DNA of 64,000 bases from Bacteroidota bacterium (GTDB lineage Bacteria; Bacteroidota; Bacteroidia; Bacteroidales; F082), in the NCBI GenBank assembly GCA_009773165.1, contig WOUZ01000009.1, forward strand, positions 1 to 64,000, read 5' to 3'. The position numbers were made by a program, and so were the translations under genes. The notes under the pieces were generated by a model. It was not told where the DNA came from, ran no database searches, and worked only from the letters and a program-made list of their open reading frames with translations. Below are positions 1 through 9,336 of the stretch, piece by piece. Every line of letters starts with the position of its first letter. The first letter of the stretch is position 1.

Positions 1-93
1 AGATAATATTGCACCCTCTAATCGCTCTTTGAATCATTGACCTATTGTAGGGGGGTCAATATCCCGGAATAGGGGGTCAATATCACCGGAATA
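1..93. mobile_element. IS21-like element end (terminal direct repeats)
   Basis: Two near-identical units lie head to tail at 51-70 and 72-92. Both have the pattern GGGGGTCAATATC followed by CCGGAAT, and they differ by one base gain. Tandem repeats of the form GGTCA...CCGGAATA are known at the ends of IS21-family elements in Bacteroidota. The open frame of the propeller fragment starts right after the second unit, so this looks like the end of an element that inserted into or deleted the 5' half of that gene. The istA/istB genes would lie upstream, outside the window. The family assignment is from memory of the repeat pattern and is tentative. Confidence 0.5.
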
Positions 94-693
94 TGCAATA
101 GAAACGGTACAATTTGGTTTGGGACTGATGAGGCTGTCTATTGCTATGATGGAAAAGCGTTTAGTCATTTTTTAGATAATCAAACTGTTATCAATAAAGA
201 CAGTTTAAACCTCAAGGGAATATTTTCAATATTAGAATCAAAAAATGGAAACATTTGGTTTGCGGAATGTGCAGGTGAAGGTGTTTCCAGTTTTGATGGT
301 AAGACCTTATCTACAATTATTCCTTACAAAGAAATTAGACGAACAGACCGTATTATTGAAGATAAACAAAACAATCTTTGGTTTGCAACTGCTTTTAAAG
401 GAATTGGTAAATATGACGGCAAAACCTACACTCAAAATATTTTTAAAACACCAGACCTAGATGGTTCATACAATATTTTAGAAGACACAAATGAAAATAT
501 ATGGTTCGACACCCAAGACGGATTGGGATTTTATAATGGTGAAAAACTCAACATTCTTACCGAAAAGGAAGGAACAGTTGTCAAAGATTTTATTCCTATT
601 CTTTTGGACAAAGCTGGGAATTTGTGGTTTAGTAGCAAAGGTATGAAGTTATTTAAATATGATGGAAAGACTTTTACAAATTTTTCGGAGTAG
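73..693 (+). pseudogene. 5'-truncated two-component regulator propeller protein
   Basis: The frame is open from 73, reads as protein from about 94, and stops at 691-693. It contains repeated blades of the form GNIWF...DGK typical of regulator-propeller (Reg_prop) beta-propellers: NGTIWFGTDEA, NGNIWFAECAGEG, NNLWFATAFKG, ENIWFDTQDG and GNLWFSSKG. There is no start codon or signal peptide, because the 5' end is replaced by the IS21-like end at 51-92. In intact family members such propellers are extracytoplasmic sensor or scaffold domains. A full-length relative sits at 40,800-41,912, and both genes are followed by a class C repeat. It is probably non-functional. Confidence 0.75.
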
Positions 694-738
694 CAAACTT
701 GGACTGACACCGCTTTGGTCAGTAAAAACGGCAGCAGA

Positions 739-846
739 TAACAGCTCATTGGCAATAATCGGGGTTTCTTACTCCGTAGACAGTTATGTGCTCCGCATAA
801 ATAAAATTGGTAAAAATCCCTCCCATCGCCAATCTGCAAATCGTTA
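739..846. repeat. Class C dispersed intergenic repeat, copy 1 (imperfect palindrome)
   Basis: The ends are TAAC (739-742) and GTTA (843-846), with inner arms ATTGGC (748-753) and GCCAAT (828-833). The interior (GCAATAATCGGGG, CTCCGTAGACAGTT, CTCCGCAT) resembles copies at 24,623-24,770 and 41,911-42,066. It lies directly 3' of the propeller fragment, as copy 3 lies 3' of the other propeller gene. The length and fold-back character recall an attC-like site, but the terminal GTTAGCA does not match the integron core GTTRRRY. Confidence 0.5.
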
Positions 847-932
847 GCACAATTAATACAAAACTCACCCAAAACATGAAAATATAAAAATATATTCAAA
901 ATTATCGATTAATAAACGTTCAAGAAAATAGT

Positions 933-2486
933 ATGAAACATAACCTTATCCTTATTTCAATAGCAATAATACTTAGTGCCTTTTTAGCAAGACCCCTTGT
1001 ATCCTTTGCCCAGGCAGGTTCTTTAGACCTAAGCTTTGGTGACGATGGGATTGTTACTACTTCTTTCGATGCTGAATTACATATTGGATACACCGTAGCT
1101 ATACAAGCTGACGGAAAAATTTTAGTTGCAGGACAAATCCATAACAATTTAGGTTCTGAAAACTATACCGCCGATATTGCTTTATCCCGATATAACACTA
1201 ATGGCACCTTAGATAACACCTTTGGTAACAATGGAAAAGTGACAACATCAATTGGTACCATGAGTGCTGGTTACTCACTAGCCATACAAAGTGATGGGAA
1301 AATTGTGTTGTCGGGATCGGGCTACGATGGCACTAAACACGATTTTGCCTTAGTACGCTACCACGTTAATGGCAGCTTAGATTCCACTTTTGATACCGAT
1401 GGGAAAGTTACTACACCATTTGGTGGTAGCAGTTCAGGAGTCTCTGCTGCAATACAGAGTGATGGTAAAATTTTAGTTGCAGGAAGTTGCTTAGATAAAA
1501 TTGCTTTGGCCCGTTACAACTTAAATGGCAGCTTAGACACTACTTTTGATAACGATGGAAAAGTGATGACTACACCAGAAGCAGGTAATTTGTCGGGATC
1601 CGCTTTAGCCATTCAACCTGATGGTAAGATTTTAGTAGCAGGTGCTGCCGACTTTTCAACTTTACGGACTTTTGCATTGGTACGTTTCAATATCAATGGC
1701 AGCTTAGATACGACTTTTGGTTTTGGTGGAAATGTGACTACACAAATAGGGGATCTTGAAGACCAAGCTTACGCTGTAGCCATACAATCTGATGGCAAAA
1801 TTGTGGTAGCAGGTTATAGTTGGAACAATTTTGCTATAGTACGTTATGATATAAATGGCAATTTAGATGACACATTTGATACTGATGGGATAGCTATTAC
1901 GCCTATTGGAGATTATGGTGGGCAGGGCCATTCATTAGCCATACAACCTGATGGCAAGATTTTGGTGGCAGGGGGTAGTAAGAATGGTTCATATGATGAT
2001 TTTACTGTAGTACGTTATACAACTAATGGGAGCCTGGATACCACCTTTGATTCCGATGGGATAGTCTATACACCTATTGGTCCTAACAGAAGTTTTGGAA
2101 ACTCATTGGCCTTACAAAGTGATGGAAAAATTGTGGTGGCGGGATATGCATACAATGGCTCTAATATTGATTTTGCTTTGGTTAGATATAATAACACGAG
2201 TTCGATGGGAATAAACAATACCAATAGTCAAACTGCAGAAATAAAAATTTTCCCGAATCCATTCACAGAGCTAGCAACATTTCATTCAGATATATTATTA
2301 AGGGATGCTTCCTTGAACATTTACAATTTAACTGGGGAAAAAGTAAAGCAAATAAATAACCTTAATGGTCAGACTGTTTATTTTCACCGGGACAATTTAC
2401 CAAGCGGGCTATATTTCTTACAGGTTAATCAAGGTAACAGCCCCATCTCTGTATGTCTTCAAACTAAATTTGTCATAATCGATTAA
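933..2486 (+). CDS. Secreted delta-60 repeat protein with T9SS sorting domain
   Basis: A signal peptide (about residues 1-27, ending SFAQA) is followed by seven repeats of roughly 55-60 residues. Each carries LDxxF(G/D)xxG followed by A(I/L)QxDGKI(L/V)VAG, the delta-60 (PF17164) beta-propeller repeat. The last 80 or so residues form a type A Por/T9SS C-terminal domain (IFPNPF..., YNLTGEKV, LPSGLYFLQV). The protein should be exported by Sec, carried across the outer membrane by T9SS, and released or anchored at the surface. The ligand is unknown. The gene stands alone, between class C repeat copy 1 and class D repeat copy 1. The start at 933 gives a clean signal peptide. Confidence 0.85.
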   Translation: MKHNLILISIAIILSAFLARPLVSFAQAGSLDLSFGDDGIVTTSFDAELHIGYTVAIQADGKILVAGQIHNNLGSENYTADIALSRYNTNGTLDNTFGNNGKVTTSIGTMSAGYSLAIQSDGKIVLSGSGYDGTKHDFALVRYHVNGSLDSTFDTDGKVTTPFGGSSSGVSAAIQSDGKILVAGSCLDKIALARYNLNGSLDTTFDNDGKVMTTPEAGNLSGSALAIQPDGKILVAGAADFSTLRTFALVRFNINGSLDTTFGFGGNVTTQIGDLEDQAYAVAIQSDGKIVVAGYSWNNFAIVRYDINGNLDDTFDTDGIAITPIGDYGGQGHSLAIQPDGKILVAGGSKNGSYDDFTVVRYTTNGSLDTTFDSDGIVYTPIGPNRSFGNSLALQSDGKIVVAGYAYNGSNIDFALVRYNNTSSMGINNTNSQTAEIKIFPNPFTELATFHSDILLRDASLNIYNLTGEKVKQINNLNGQTVYFHRDNLPSGLYFLQVNQGNSPISVCLQTKFVIID

Positions 2487-2766
2487 CAGATCCACTGGCC
2501 AAAACAGACGGCAAACGGTATTGCTGTCATCCAAGTCTTTAGTTAATGCCTGCTTGTAAGTATGTTTTGTAATATGTTGAATATTAAGTACTTTCAACCT
2601 AGTAACAGCGAATACCTGCTAACTGTTTTAGGGGGCAATTTGAAACAAAGACCAAACAACAAACAGGCAGTAATTTACAACACAATTTCGTTCTTTGAAA
2701 GTTTATCCCACTTGACTACTTTAAAATCAGACATTTGTAATACAATAGAAACGGATTTCGTGAGCT
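2487..2766. other. Intergenic stretch without a recognised gene
   Basis: No convincing gene is seen. A 68-codon open frame at 2562-2768 has no recognisable domain, signal or neighbour link and was not called. The stretch ends at the class D repeat that precedes the S41 peptidase gene. Confidence 0.5.
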
Positions 2767-2893
2767 AACAAACCCTCTAGCAAATGCGGGTATGCGTGTT
2801 TGTTGAAACATTTGAAATCTTTATTTACATTTGCGCCGGCTGACATTTAAGCAACAATTTAATTCCGCACTTGCCATAGAGTCAGCCGTTAAA
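2767..2893 (+). promoter_or_regulatory. Class D repeat, copy 1: conserved upstream region with -7 box
   Basis: About 125 bp are clearly similar to 42,809-42,933, upstream of the S9 peptidase gene. Shared segments include GCAAATGCGGGT, GAAACATTTGAAATCTTTAT, TACATTTG, GCAACAATTTA and ATAGAGTC. The sequence TACATTTG at 2826-2833 fits the Bacteroidota -7 consensus TAnnTTTG. It would give a transcript with a leader of roughly 110 nt before the ATG at 2949. A TTG about 20 bp upstream could serve as the -33 element. Confidence 0.55.
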
Positions 2894-2948
2894 TGCAAAT
2901 CTACCTGAAACTAAAAATTTTAATGTGCACTAAAAAACTAATATTCCT

Positions 2949-5900
2949 ATGAAAAAATCACTTCTTATTATTTCATTATTAATTTCTCTATCAGTGACAG
3001 CTCAGGAATCTGGAACCTTACTCTTAGAACAGCCAAACATGAACAATTCACATATAACCTTCATTTATGGAGGAGATGTATGGATGGTTGGTCTTAACGA
3101 TGACGTTATTGCCAGGAGAATCACAAGTACAAGTGCAGTGGAAAGCGATCCACATTTTTCCCCTGATGGAAAATCTATTGCATTTACATCCAACAGGACA
3201 GGTAATGCCTGTGTATATGTAGTTGGAATAGGGGGTGGAGACCCTACTCGTTTAACATACTATCCATCTGAATCCTTTGTCAGAGGCTGGACAAATGATG
3301 GTTCACATGTTTACTATTCTTCTTCCAGAGAAACTGCCCCAGCTGATCATTTTAAGCTATGGCAAGTGAGCAAAGATGGTGGGCCAGAGACTCAGCTTAC
3401 TACTCAATGGGCTTCAAAAGCAGCATATTCACCAGATGGTAAATCAATGGTAGTTGAAAAAATTAACAGATGGGATAAAGAATGGCGCGTGTATAGAGGT
3501 GGGCAAAATACTGCGATTAGTATACTCAACATGAGTGACATGAGTGAACTATTGCTCCCAAATGAACAAACAACAGATATAAACCCACTTTGGATTGGAG
3601 ATCAAATTTATTTTTTGTCAGATCGGGATTCCACAATGAATATCTGGAGTTATACCATAACTTCAAAAAAGCTTGAACAAATTACCACCTTACGAGGTTC
3701 CGATATTAAATCCATGACAGGAAACAAAACACATATTGTTTATGAACGTGATGGTGCTTTTCATTTATTCGAGCTTAGCACCAAAAAATCAAAAACATTA
3801 AGAATTGAAGCGACAGGCGATTTTCCATGGGCTGAAAAAAAGTGGGAAGATGTAAGTGAATCAGTGAGTTCAATATCTCTTTCTTCTACTGGTAAAAGAG
3901 CAATTATGGAGTCACGTGGTGAAATATTTACGGTTCCAACAGAACATGGAGATTCAAGGAACATAACGAATAGCTCCGGGGCAGCAGATCGCAGACCAGT
4001 ATGGTCTCCACAAGGAGATAAAATTGCCTGGTTTACAGATGCTAACGGGAGTGAATATGTACTAAGAATTGCTTCTCAAGATGGCATATCGAATATTAAA
4101 GATATTTCCATTGGTGAATCCAAACTTGGATGGGAGCCAACCTGGTCACCAGATGGGAAATATATTGCATTTAATGACGACGATGTTCGTGTACGAATCC
4201 TCAATATAGAAACAGAAAAAATTGAAACTATCGATGTTGGAGGTGTAAACATTGAGCGTGGAGGCATGGGATTAACCTGGTCTCCCGATTCTAAATGGTT
4301 AGCTTATTCTAAAACATCGCCAAATAATTTTCAACGAATTTACATCTGGTCGCAGGAAACCAACAAAACCCGGGCAGTTACCAATGAACTTGCTCATAGT
4401 GTTTCACCAGCCTGGGACCTTGACGGCAAACATTTGTATTTCATTTCAAGTACTAATCTTGCCTTGGGTTCCGGATGGGCCAATACAAGTTCAATGATGG
4501 CCGATCCAGATTTTACATGTTATGTTATCAACCTTCGAAAAGAAGATGCCTCTCCTTTTGACCTGAGAAGTGATGAGGAAGAATTGAAAAAAGAAAAAGA
4601 GGAAAATAATAACGAAAAGAAAGAAGATAAGAAAGAAGAATTGTTGGTTCGGATAGATTTCGATGGAATTGAATTACGAACAATTGCTGTTCCAATGCCG
4701 GCAAGAAATTACAATTATGTAATTGCAGGACCTAAAGGAACTTTCTTTATTGCTGAAAACATTGATAATGTGCATGGTTCTACAATACATAAGTTTTCAC
4801 TGAAAGAGCGTGAAGCAAAGAAATTCACTGAGGAAGCAAGTCAGTTCTCTGTATCGGCGAATGGGGAAAAAGCCATTGCTAAAATCGGTTCATCATGGAA
4901 AGTGTTTGATGCAACAGCCGGAGAAGGGAAGGGCCAGGTTTTAAAAGTGACATTGAAAATGCATCTGGATAGACAAGCGGAATGGAAACAAATTTTTGAA
5001 GAGGCCTGGCGGTATCAACGTGATTATTTTTACGATCCAGGTATGCATGGCAGAAACTGGGATGTAGTATATAAAAGATACGCTCCACTCGTTCCATACA
5101 TAAAGCATCGTTCATCATTGAACTATGTGTTAGATCAAATGAATGGTGAGCTTTCTGTTGGGCACAGTTTTGTATTCGGAGGAGATTTTCCGAAAACTGA
5201 AAATTATCCTACAGGACTATTAGGAGCTAACCTTGTTATTGATAAAGGAAGATGGAAGATCGATCGTATTTTCAACACAGAATCTTGGAATCCGAATCTG
5301 TCAAGTCCTTTAAGCAGACCTGGTATAAAAGTGGAAGTTGGCAATTACATTGTTGGTGTGAATGGGAAAGAGCTAAAATCAGATGATAATATTTTCGAAG
5401 CACTGCAAGGTACCAGTGGTGTGCAAACACTATTAAATATTAACTCGTCTCCGAATTTTGAAGGATCATGGACTGAAACTGTGAAACCTCTTAGCAATGA
5501 GTATTCATTAAGACAAATAGCCTGGGTAGAAGACAATCGAAGAAAAGTGAACGAATTATCCAATGGTAAACTTGCTTATGTTTGGGTGCCAAATACTTCT
5601 GATTATGGATTTAGTTATTTCAACAGATACCTGTTTGCACAACAAGACAAGATGGGTGCAGTTATCGATGAGCGCTTCAATGGTGGTGGTTTACTCGACG
5701 ATTATATGGTAGATCTTTTAACCAGAAAACTACGGGCTGCAATTACCAATGAAGTTCCAAATGGAAAACCGTTTAAGCTTCCTGCAGGAATTCATGGGCC
5801 TAAAGTTTTGCTAATTAATGAGCTTGCTGGTTCTGGCGGAGACTACTTCCCCTGGGTATTCAGACATCAAAATGCAGGTAAACTGATTGGTCTGACAACG

Positions 5901-6182
5901 TGGGGTGGATTAGTTAAATCATCGGTACACTACATGTTTATTGATGGAGGCGGTATGACCGCTCCTGACAATGCTGTTTTCGACCCAATTGAAAAAGAAT
6001 GGATAGGCGAAAACAAAGGAATAGCTCCAGACATAATAGTTCGGCAAGATGCGAAATCATTGAGCGAAGGAAAAGATCCTCAATTAGAAAGAGGTGTACA
6101 GGAATTGTTAAAGCAATTGGAAGGTATTAAAGAAGAAGATATGACACATCCTGCGTTTTCGAAGCCTGGCAAATTAGATTAA
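2949..6182 (+). CDS. Tricorn-like secreted S41 peptidase
   Basis: The 1077-residue protein starts with a signal peptide (about 1-19, ending SVTAQ). Residues about 25-535 form WD40/TolB-type beta-propellers (WSPDGKYIAF, WSPDSKWLAY). A highly charged Lys/Glu linker (about 540-562) follows, then a tricorn core helical segment, a PDZ-like domain (about 775-860) and a C-terminal S41 fold. The block AGSGGD places the likely nucleophile at Ser962, and RFNGGG lies upstream of it. Length and domain order match the tricorn protease homologues of Bacteroidota, thought to degrade peptides in the periplasm. The gene has its own promoter (class D repeat) and ends in a strong terminator. Confidence 0.9.
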   Translation: MKKSLLIISLLISLSVTAQESGTLLLEQPNMNNSHITFIYGGDVWMVGLNDDVIARRITSTSAVESDPHFSPDGKSIAFTSNRTGNACVYVVGIGGGDPTRLTYYPSESFVRGWTNDGSHVYYSSSRETAPADHFKLWQVSKDGGPETQLTTQWASKAAYSPDGKSMVVEKINRWDKEWRVYRGGQNTAISILNMSDMSELLLPNEQTTDINPLWIGDQIYFLSDRDSTMNIWSYTITSKKLEQITTLRGSDIKSMTGNKTHIVYERDGAFHLFELSTKKSKTLRIEATGDFPWAEKKWEDVSESVSSISLSSTGKRAIMESRGEIFTVPTEHGDSRNITNSSGAADRRPVWSPQGDKIAWFTDANGSEYVLRIASQDGISNIKDISIGESKLGWEPTWSPDGKYIAFNDDDVRVRILNIETEKIETIDVGGVNIERGGMGLTWSPDSKWLAYSKTSPNNFQRIYIWSQETNKTRAVTNELAHSVSPAWDLDGKHLYFISSTNLALGSGWANTSSMMADPDFTCYVINLRKEDASPFDLRSDEEELKKEKEENNNEKKEDKKEELLVRIDFDGIELRTIAVPMPARNYNYVIAGPKGTFFIAENIDNVHGSTIHKFSLKEREAKKFTEEASQFSVSANGEKAIAKIGSSWKVFDATAGEGKGQVLKVTLKMHLDRQAEWKQIFEEAWRYQRDYFYDPGMHGRNWDVVYKRYAPLVPYIKHRSSLNYVLDQMNGELSVGHSFVFGGDFPKTENYPTGLLGANLVIDKGRWKIDRIFNTESWNPNLSSPLSRPGIKVEVGNYIVGVNGKELKSDDNIFEALQGTSGVQTLLNINSSPNFEGSWTETVKPLSNEYSLRQIAWVEDNRRKVNELSNGKLAYVWVPNTSDYGFSYFNRYLFAQQDKMGAVIDERFNGGGLLDDYMVDLLTRKLRAAITNEVPNGKPFKLPAGIHGPKVLLINELAGSGGDYFPWVFRHQNAGKLIGLTTWGGLVKSSVHYMFIDGGGMTAPDNAVFDPIEKEWIGENKGIAPDIIVRQDAKSLSEGKDPQLERGVQELLKQLEGIKEEDMTHPAFSKPGKLD

Positions 6183-6193
6183 AAAGATGCATT

Positions 6194-6285
6194 TAACACT
6201 AAGTCGAATAGCCGAATAGTCCTAAAAAAAGAGCCATTATCCTGCGCAGGGGTAATGGCTTTTTTGTCTAATCGACTTAGTGTTA
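6194..6285 (+). terminator. Intrinsic terminator nested in a 14-bp inverted repeat (class A repeat, copy 1)
   Basis: The outer arms TAACACTAAGTCGA (6194-6207) and TCGACTTAGTGTTA (6272-6285) are perfect 14-bp inverted repeats. Inside is a hairpin GCCATTA...TAATGGC centred on the palindrome CCTGCGCAGG (6241-6250), flanked by A6 and followed by a T run. It should terminate the S41 peptidase transcript. Degenerate copies occur at 8463, 11,911 and 26,671, so this is a dispersed element as well as a terminator. Confidence 0.75.
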
Positions 6286-6330
6286 GCAGTAATTTGAACT
6301 CACTTAATACTTTAAAACTTAATTTATAGA

Positions 6331-6870
6331 ATGTCGATATTTTTAAAACTTCGAGAAAACCTAAATTTGACCCAAGAAGAATTGGCAAAAAAAGCAAATG
6401 TTTCAGTAAGAACTATTCAAAGAATTGAAGCTGGAACAAAACCAAAAGGATATACATTAGAAGCATTATCCAATGCCTTAGGTGTTGGAAAAGATGTTTT
6501 ATTAGAAGATGCAATTGAGACAAAGCCATCTAACAAACAACTCATTAAATATATTAATTTGTCTTCCATATTATTAATCATAATTCCTCTTGGAAGCATC
6601 ATTTTACCTCTTCTAATTATGAAGTGGAAAAAAGAAATTAATGCCATAACAAAGCAAATTGTTTCCATTCAAATATTTTGGACATTATCATTTGTTATTG
6701 TTACCATACTAGTTGCATTATTGAGAAAATGGTTTTCTTTACCTAAAGAAATAGTTCCTTTAGCAATGATAACTTTAATTATAGCGAACCTCTATATTAT
6801 TCTGCGAAATACATTAGAAATAGAGAAAAACAGCAAACTTCATATACAATTGAATTTCAACTTCTTATGA
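6331..6870 (+). CDS. XRE-family HTH regulator with membrane domain
   Basis: Residues 1-60 are a helix-turn-helix of the Cro/C1 type (LTQEELAKKANVSVRTIQRIE). About four hydrophobic segments follow, in a DUF4870-like arrangement, and the C-terminal tail is short and polar. The layout suggests a membrane-tethered transcription factor, though the signal it senses is unknown. It is a paralogue in architecture of the protein at 42,250-42,795. The gene lies directly after the class A terminator and about 95 bp before the serine hydrolase gene, so the two could be co-transcribed. No TAnnTTTG box was seen just upstream. Confidence 0.75.
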   Translation: MSIFLKLRENLNLTQEELAKKANVSVRTIQRIEAGTKPKGYTLEALSNALGVGKDVLLEDAIETKPSNKQLIKYINLSSILLIIIPLGSIILPLLIMKWKKEINAITKQIVSIQIFWTLSFVIVTILVALLRKWFSLPKEIVPLAMITLIIANLYIILRNTLEIEKNSKLHIQLNFNFL

Positions 6871-6965
6871 ACGTGTCGGGTAATTGTCAGGTAATTGTCG
6901 GGCTGTTTTAGCGAATTTATTGATGCTAATTACTGTATTTTGCATCAAACATTAAAAGCCAGGTG

Positions 6966-8453
6966 ATGAAAAAACAATTCTTATTATTTCACTTATTATT
7001 TCTTTCAATAGCTGTATCTGCACAAGTTGAAAAGTCATCAACGCTGTATAAAACAATTAAAGAAAAAGATAGTCTTCTTTTTAATCTTGGGTTTAACAAT
7101 TGCGACATCGCACAATTTGAAAATCTTTTAAGCGAGAATTTTGAATTCTACCACGATCAGGCAGGAATAACAAATTCAAAAGCAGCGTTTATTTCAGGAA
7201 TTCAAAACGGACTTTGTAAATTGACTTATAAACCCAAAAGAGTGCTCGCCGAAAATGAAACGGAAGTTTATCCTTTAGAAAAAAATGGTGTTTTGTATGG
7301 TGCTATTCAAACAGGAATTCACAATTTTTATGCAGTTGAAAGTAATAACCACGAATATCTTACAAGTATTGCCAGATTCACCCACGTTTGGATTCTAGAA
7401 AAAGGAGGTTTTAAATTAACAAAAGGTTTAAGCTACGATCATAAGGATTTTGAAAAGCCTTTTAATCAAGAACTTTTGTTTATAGACAAAAACGAAACGG
7501 AAAGGTGGTTAAAACAAAAACATATTCCTGCTCTAGGTATTGGTTTTATTAAAGACGGTAAAATCGAACAAATAAGTGTGTTTGGAGACTTACAGCCGAA
7601 CATTTCTGCACCCCTAAATACTATATGGAATGTTGCATCAATGACAAAGCCTATTACAGCTATTGTTGCGTTAAAGTTGATAAATGCCGGAAAATGGGAT
7701 TTAGACGAAGCTATTTATAAATATTTTACCGACCCTGATGTTGAGGACGACCCAAGAGCTAAATTATTAACTACAAGGATTATATTAAGTCACCAAACAG
7801 GCTTCCCAAATTGGAGAGGAGATAATGAAGACGGTAAATTATCCTTTGAATTTGAGCCTGGAACAAAATATCAATACTCGGGCGAAGGTTACGAATACTT
7901 ACGAAAAGCCTTAGAAAAGAAGTTTAAGAGGTCATTAGAACAATTAGCAAGTGAATTGATTTTTAAGCCTCTAAAAATGAAGGACACCAGATTTATTTGG
8001 GATGAAAAAATGGATTCAACAAGGTTTGCAAAGTGGCACAATGAAAAAGGGGAACTTTATGAAACCCAGAAAAACAAAACTGCCAATGCAGCGGACAATT
8101 TGCTTACAACAGTTGAAGATTATGCCAAGTTTTTGGTTCATATTTTGAATGGAGCAGGCTTAACTGACAAATTGTATAAAGAAATGATAACCAACCAAGT
8201 CAAGATAAACGAATATAAATATTGGGGTTTAGGTTGGTGGGTTGACGAAAACATAAATGACAATAAAGACTTTGCTCTTGTTCACGGGGGAGACGATATT
8301 GGTGTTCATACGATTACGTTTATTGTTCCTAAAACAAAACAGGCACTATTAATTTTTACAAATTGTGATAACGGAACAGATGCCTTTGCAGAAATACTTG
8401 TGAAATTTTTAGGAAAAGACGGAGTGGGGATATTGAATATTGAAATGAAATAA
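6966..8453 (+). CDS. Secreted serine hydrolase (beta-lactamase/class C-like) with N-terminal DUF4440-type domain
   Basis: A signal peptide (about 1-19, ending AVSAQ) precedes an NTF2/SnoaL-like DUF4440 domain of about 140 residues. A class C beta-lactamase/penicillin-binding-protein fold follows from about 165 onward. The SxxK motif is Ser225-Met-Thr-Lys228, the second motif is YSG (in YQYSGEGY), and the third is HGG near the C-terminus. The family contains esterases, D-amino peptidases and lactamases, and the substrate cannot be predicted. The ATG at 6966 follows an in-frame GTG at 6963 and was preferred. The stop lies just before a degraded class A repeat. Confidence 0.85.
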   Translation: MKKQFLLFHLLFLSIAVSAQVEKSSTLYKTIKEKDSLLFNLGFNNCDIAQFENLLSENFEFYHDQAGITNSKAAFISGIQNGLCKLTYKPKRVLAENETEVYPLEKNGVLYGAIQTGIHNFYAVESNNHEYLTSIARFTHVWILEKGGFKLTKGLSYDHKDFEKPFNQELLFIDKNETERWLKQKHIPALGIGFIKDGKIEQISVFGDLQPNISAPLNTIWNVASMTKPITAIVALKLINAGKWDLDEAIYKYFTDPDVEDDPRAKLLTTRIILSHQTGFPNWRGDNEDGKLSFEFEPGTKYQYSGEGYEYLRKALEKKFKRSLEQLASELIFKPLKMKDTRFIWDEKMDSTRFAKWHNEKGELYETQKNKTANAADNLLTTVEDYAKFLVHILNGAGLTDKLYKEMITNQVKINEYKYWGLGWWVDENINDNKDFALVHGGDDIGVHTITFIVPKTKQALLIFTNCDNGTDAFAEILVKFLGKDGVGILNIEMK

Positions 8454-8462
8454 CAATGACTG

Positions 8463-8675
8463 TAACTCTAAGTCGAATAGCCGAAAAGCCGCGAAAAAAG
8501 AGCCATTATCCTGCTGAGGGTTTAGGGCGGATTTGAGGATTTGAAGATTTCTGATTTGAGGATTTGAAGATTTAGATTTTTATTTGAAGAATAGTCCTTG
8601 CAATGGATTTGGGACTTTTGGGTATGAGGGATTTAGTGAGAGGGTTAAAAAACAATGGATTTGGAGGTGATTAGC
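8463..8675. repeat. Class A repeat, copy 2 (3' arm lost), with short tandem repeat
   Basis: It begins TAACTCTAAGTCGAATAGCC and keeps the hairpin's left half (GAGCCATTATCCTG), but the right half is replaced by TTTAGGGCGG. Two 21-bp units of GATTTGAGGATTTG-AAGATTT follow at 8530-8550 and 8553-8573. The rest, up to the GGTTAAAAAACAATGG segment, matches 11,950-12,157, so copies 2 and 3 share a longer module that copy 1 lacks. Confidence 0.6.
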
Positions 8676-8684
8676 TATTTTAAC

Positions 8685-8885
8685 ACCTAAAAAGTCAGGT
8701 GGATTAGGTGGTTGAATTAAAAACATTTTACCTTTGGGTGATCCAATATTAAAAACCAAGGCTATGCCGGCAACCAGCATTTTAACTTCAGCAACAATTT
8801 CACGCGTCAATTTGAGTTTATTTTTTAAGCGGCTTGATTTCAGTTGTTTAGAAATTGATGGAGGTGAAGGTAGTAAGAAGAGAAA
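8685..8885. repeat. Class B dispersed repeat, copy 1 (3' part)
   Basis: It shares the order CCTAAAAAGTC-GGTGGATT, AACATTTTACCTTTG, TATGCCGG, TTTAGAAATTGATGGAGG with copies at 28,222, 36,838 and 40,439. On the minus strand an open frame (8580-8810) encodes the peptide KMFLIQPPNPPDFLGVK, which recurs in copies 3 and 7. The 5' module (AATCAGG...GTGTAATTTT) is absent here. Confidence 0.6.
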
Positions 8886-8901
8886 CTAAAACATAATAAA
8901 T

Positions 8902-9336
8902 ATGAAAACAATAAGCATTCTGACTATCATTCTTGGACTTGGACTTCTGACAAATTGCGAACAGAAGAAAGACGACCCAGAAATCTTGAAACAAATCTTG
9001 ACTGACTATTTTGATGGAATCAGTACACAAGACTTAGAGAAACTAAATTCGCTTACCACAAGTGACTTTGTGCTTTTTGAAAACGGAGTAATTTGGACCA
9101 ATGACAGTGTTGTTACAATAAAGGAAAAATATAGTTCCTTCAAAGGTGACTGGAAATTTGACAATATCAAGGTTAATGTGGATAAATCAAGCGGTGACAT
9201 TGTTTATTTCAATCAAGGGGATTTTGTTTATAATGACACAATAAAAATCAAAAAAAACTGGCTGGAAAGCGCAACTTTTAGAAAAGTCGACGGAAAATGG
9301 AAAATGAATTTTCTCCACTCGACAGTTAGAAAATAA
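8902..9336 (+). CDS. Lipoprotein of the NTF2-like/DUF4440 type
   Basis: This is a 144-residue protein with a lipobox near residue 19 (GLLTNC), so it is probably a lipid-anchored periplasmic or surface protein. The mature part (LKQILTDYFDGISTQDLEKLNSLTTSDFVLFENG...) has the helix-then-sheet pattern of DUF4440/SnoaL-like proteins and ends with GKWKMNFLHST. The function is unknown; members of the fold bind small ligands or act as simple enzymes. It is a single gene between repeats and resembles the N-terminal domain of the neighbouring serine hydrolase only in fold type. Confidence 0.65.
   Translation: MKTISILTIILGLGLLTNCEQKKDDPEILKQILTDYFDGISTQDLEKLNSLTTSDFVLFENGVIWTNDSVVTIKEKYSSFKGDWKFDNIKVNVDKSSGDIVYFNQGDFVYNDTIKIKKNWLESATFRKVDGKWKMNFLHSTVRK

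Noticed and set aside
1000..2200. Periodic DNA repeats suggestive of a CRISPR or tandem array
   Set aside because: The periodicity is protein-coding: seven delta-60 repeats within one open frame. Unit length and variation follow codons, and there are no constant repeats with variable spacers. No CRISPR array was seen anywhere in the window.
2562..2768. 68-codon + strand open frame
   Set aside because: No domain, signal peptide, plausible composition or neighbour support; it runs into the class D promoter region.
8580..8810. 76-codon minus-strand open frame as a gene
   Set aside because: It lies wholly in repeats A2 and B1; the shared peptide segment is broken by an indel in class B copy 5. 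Reported as a repeat property instead.
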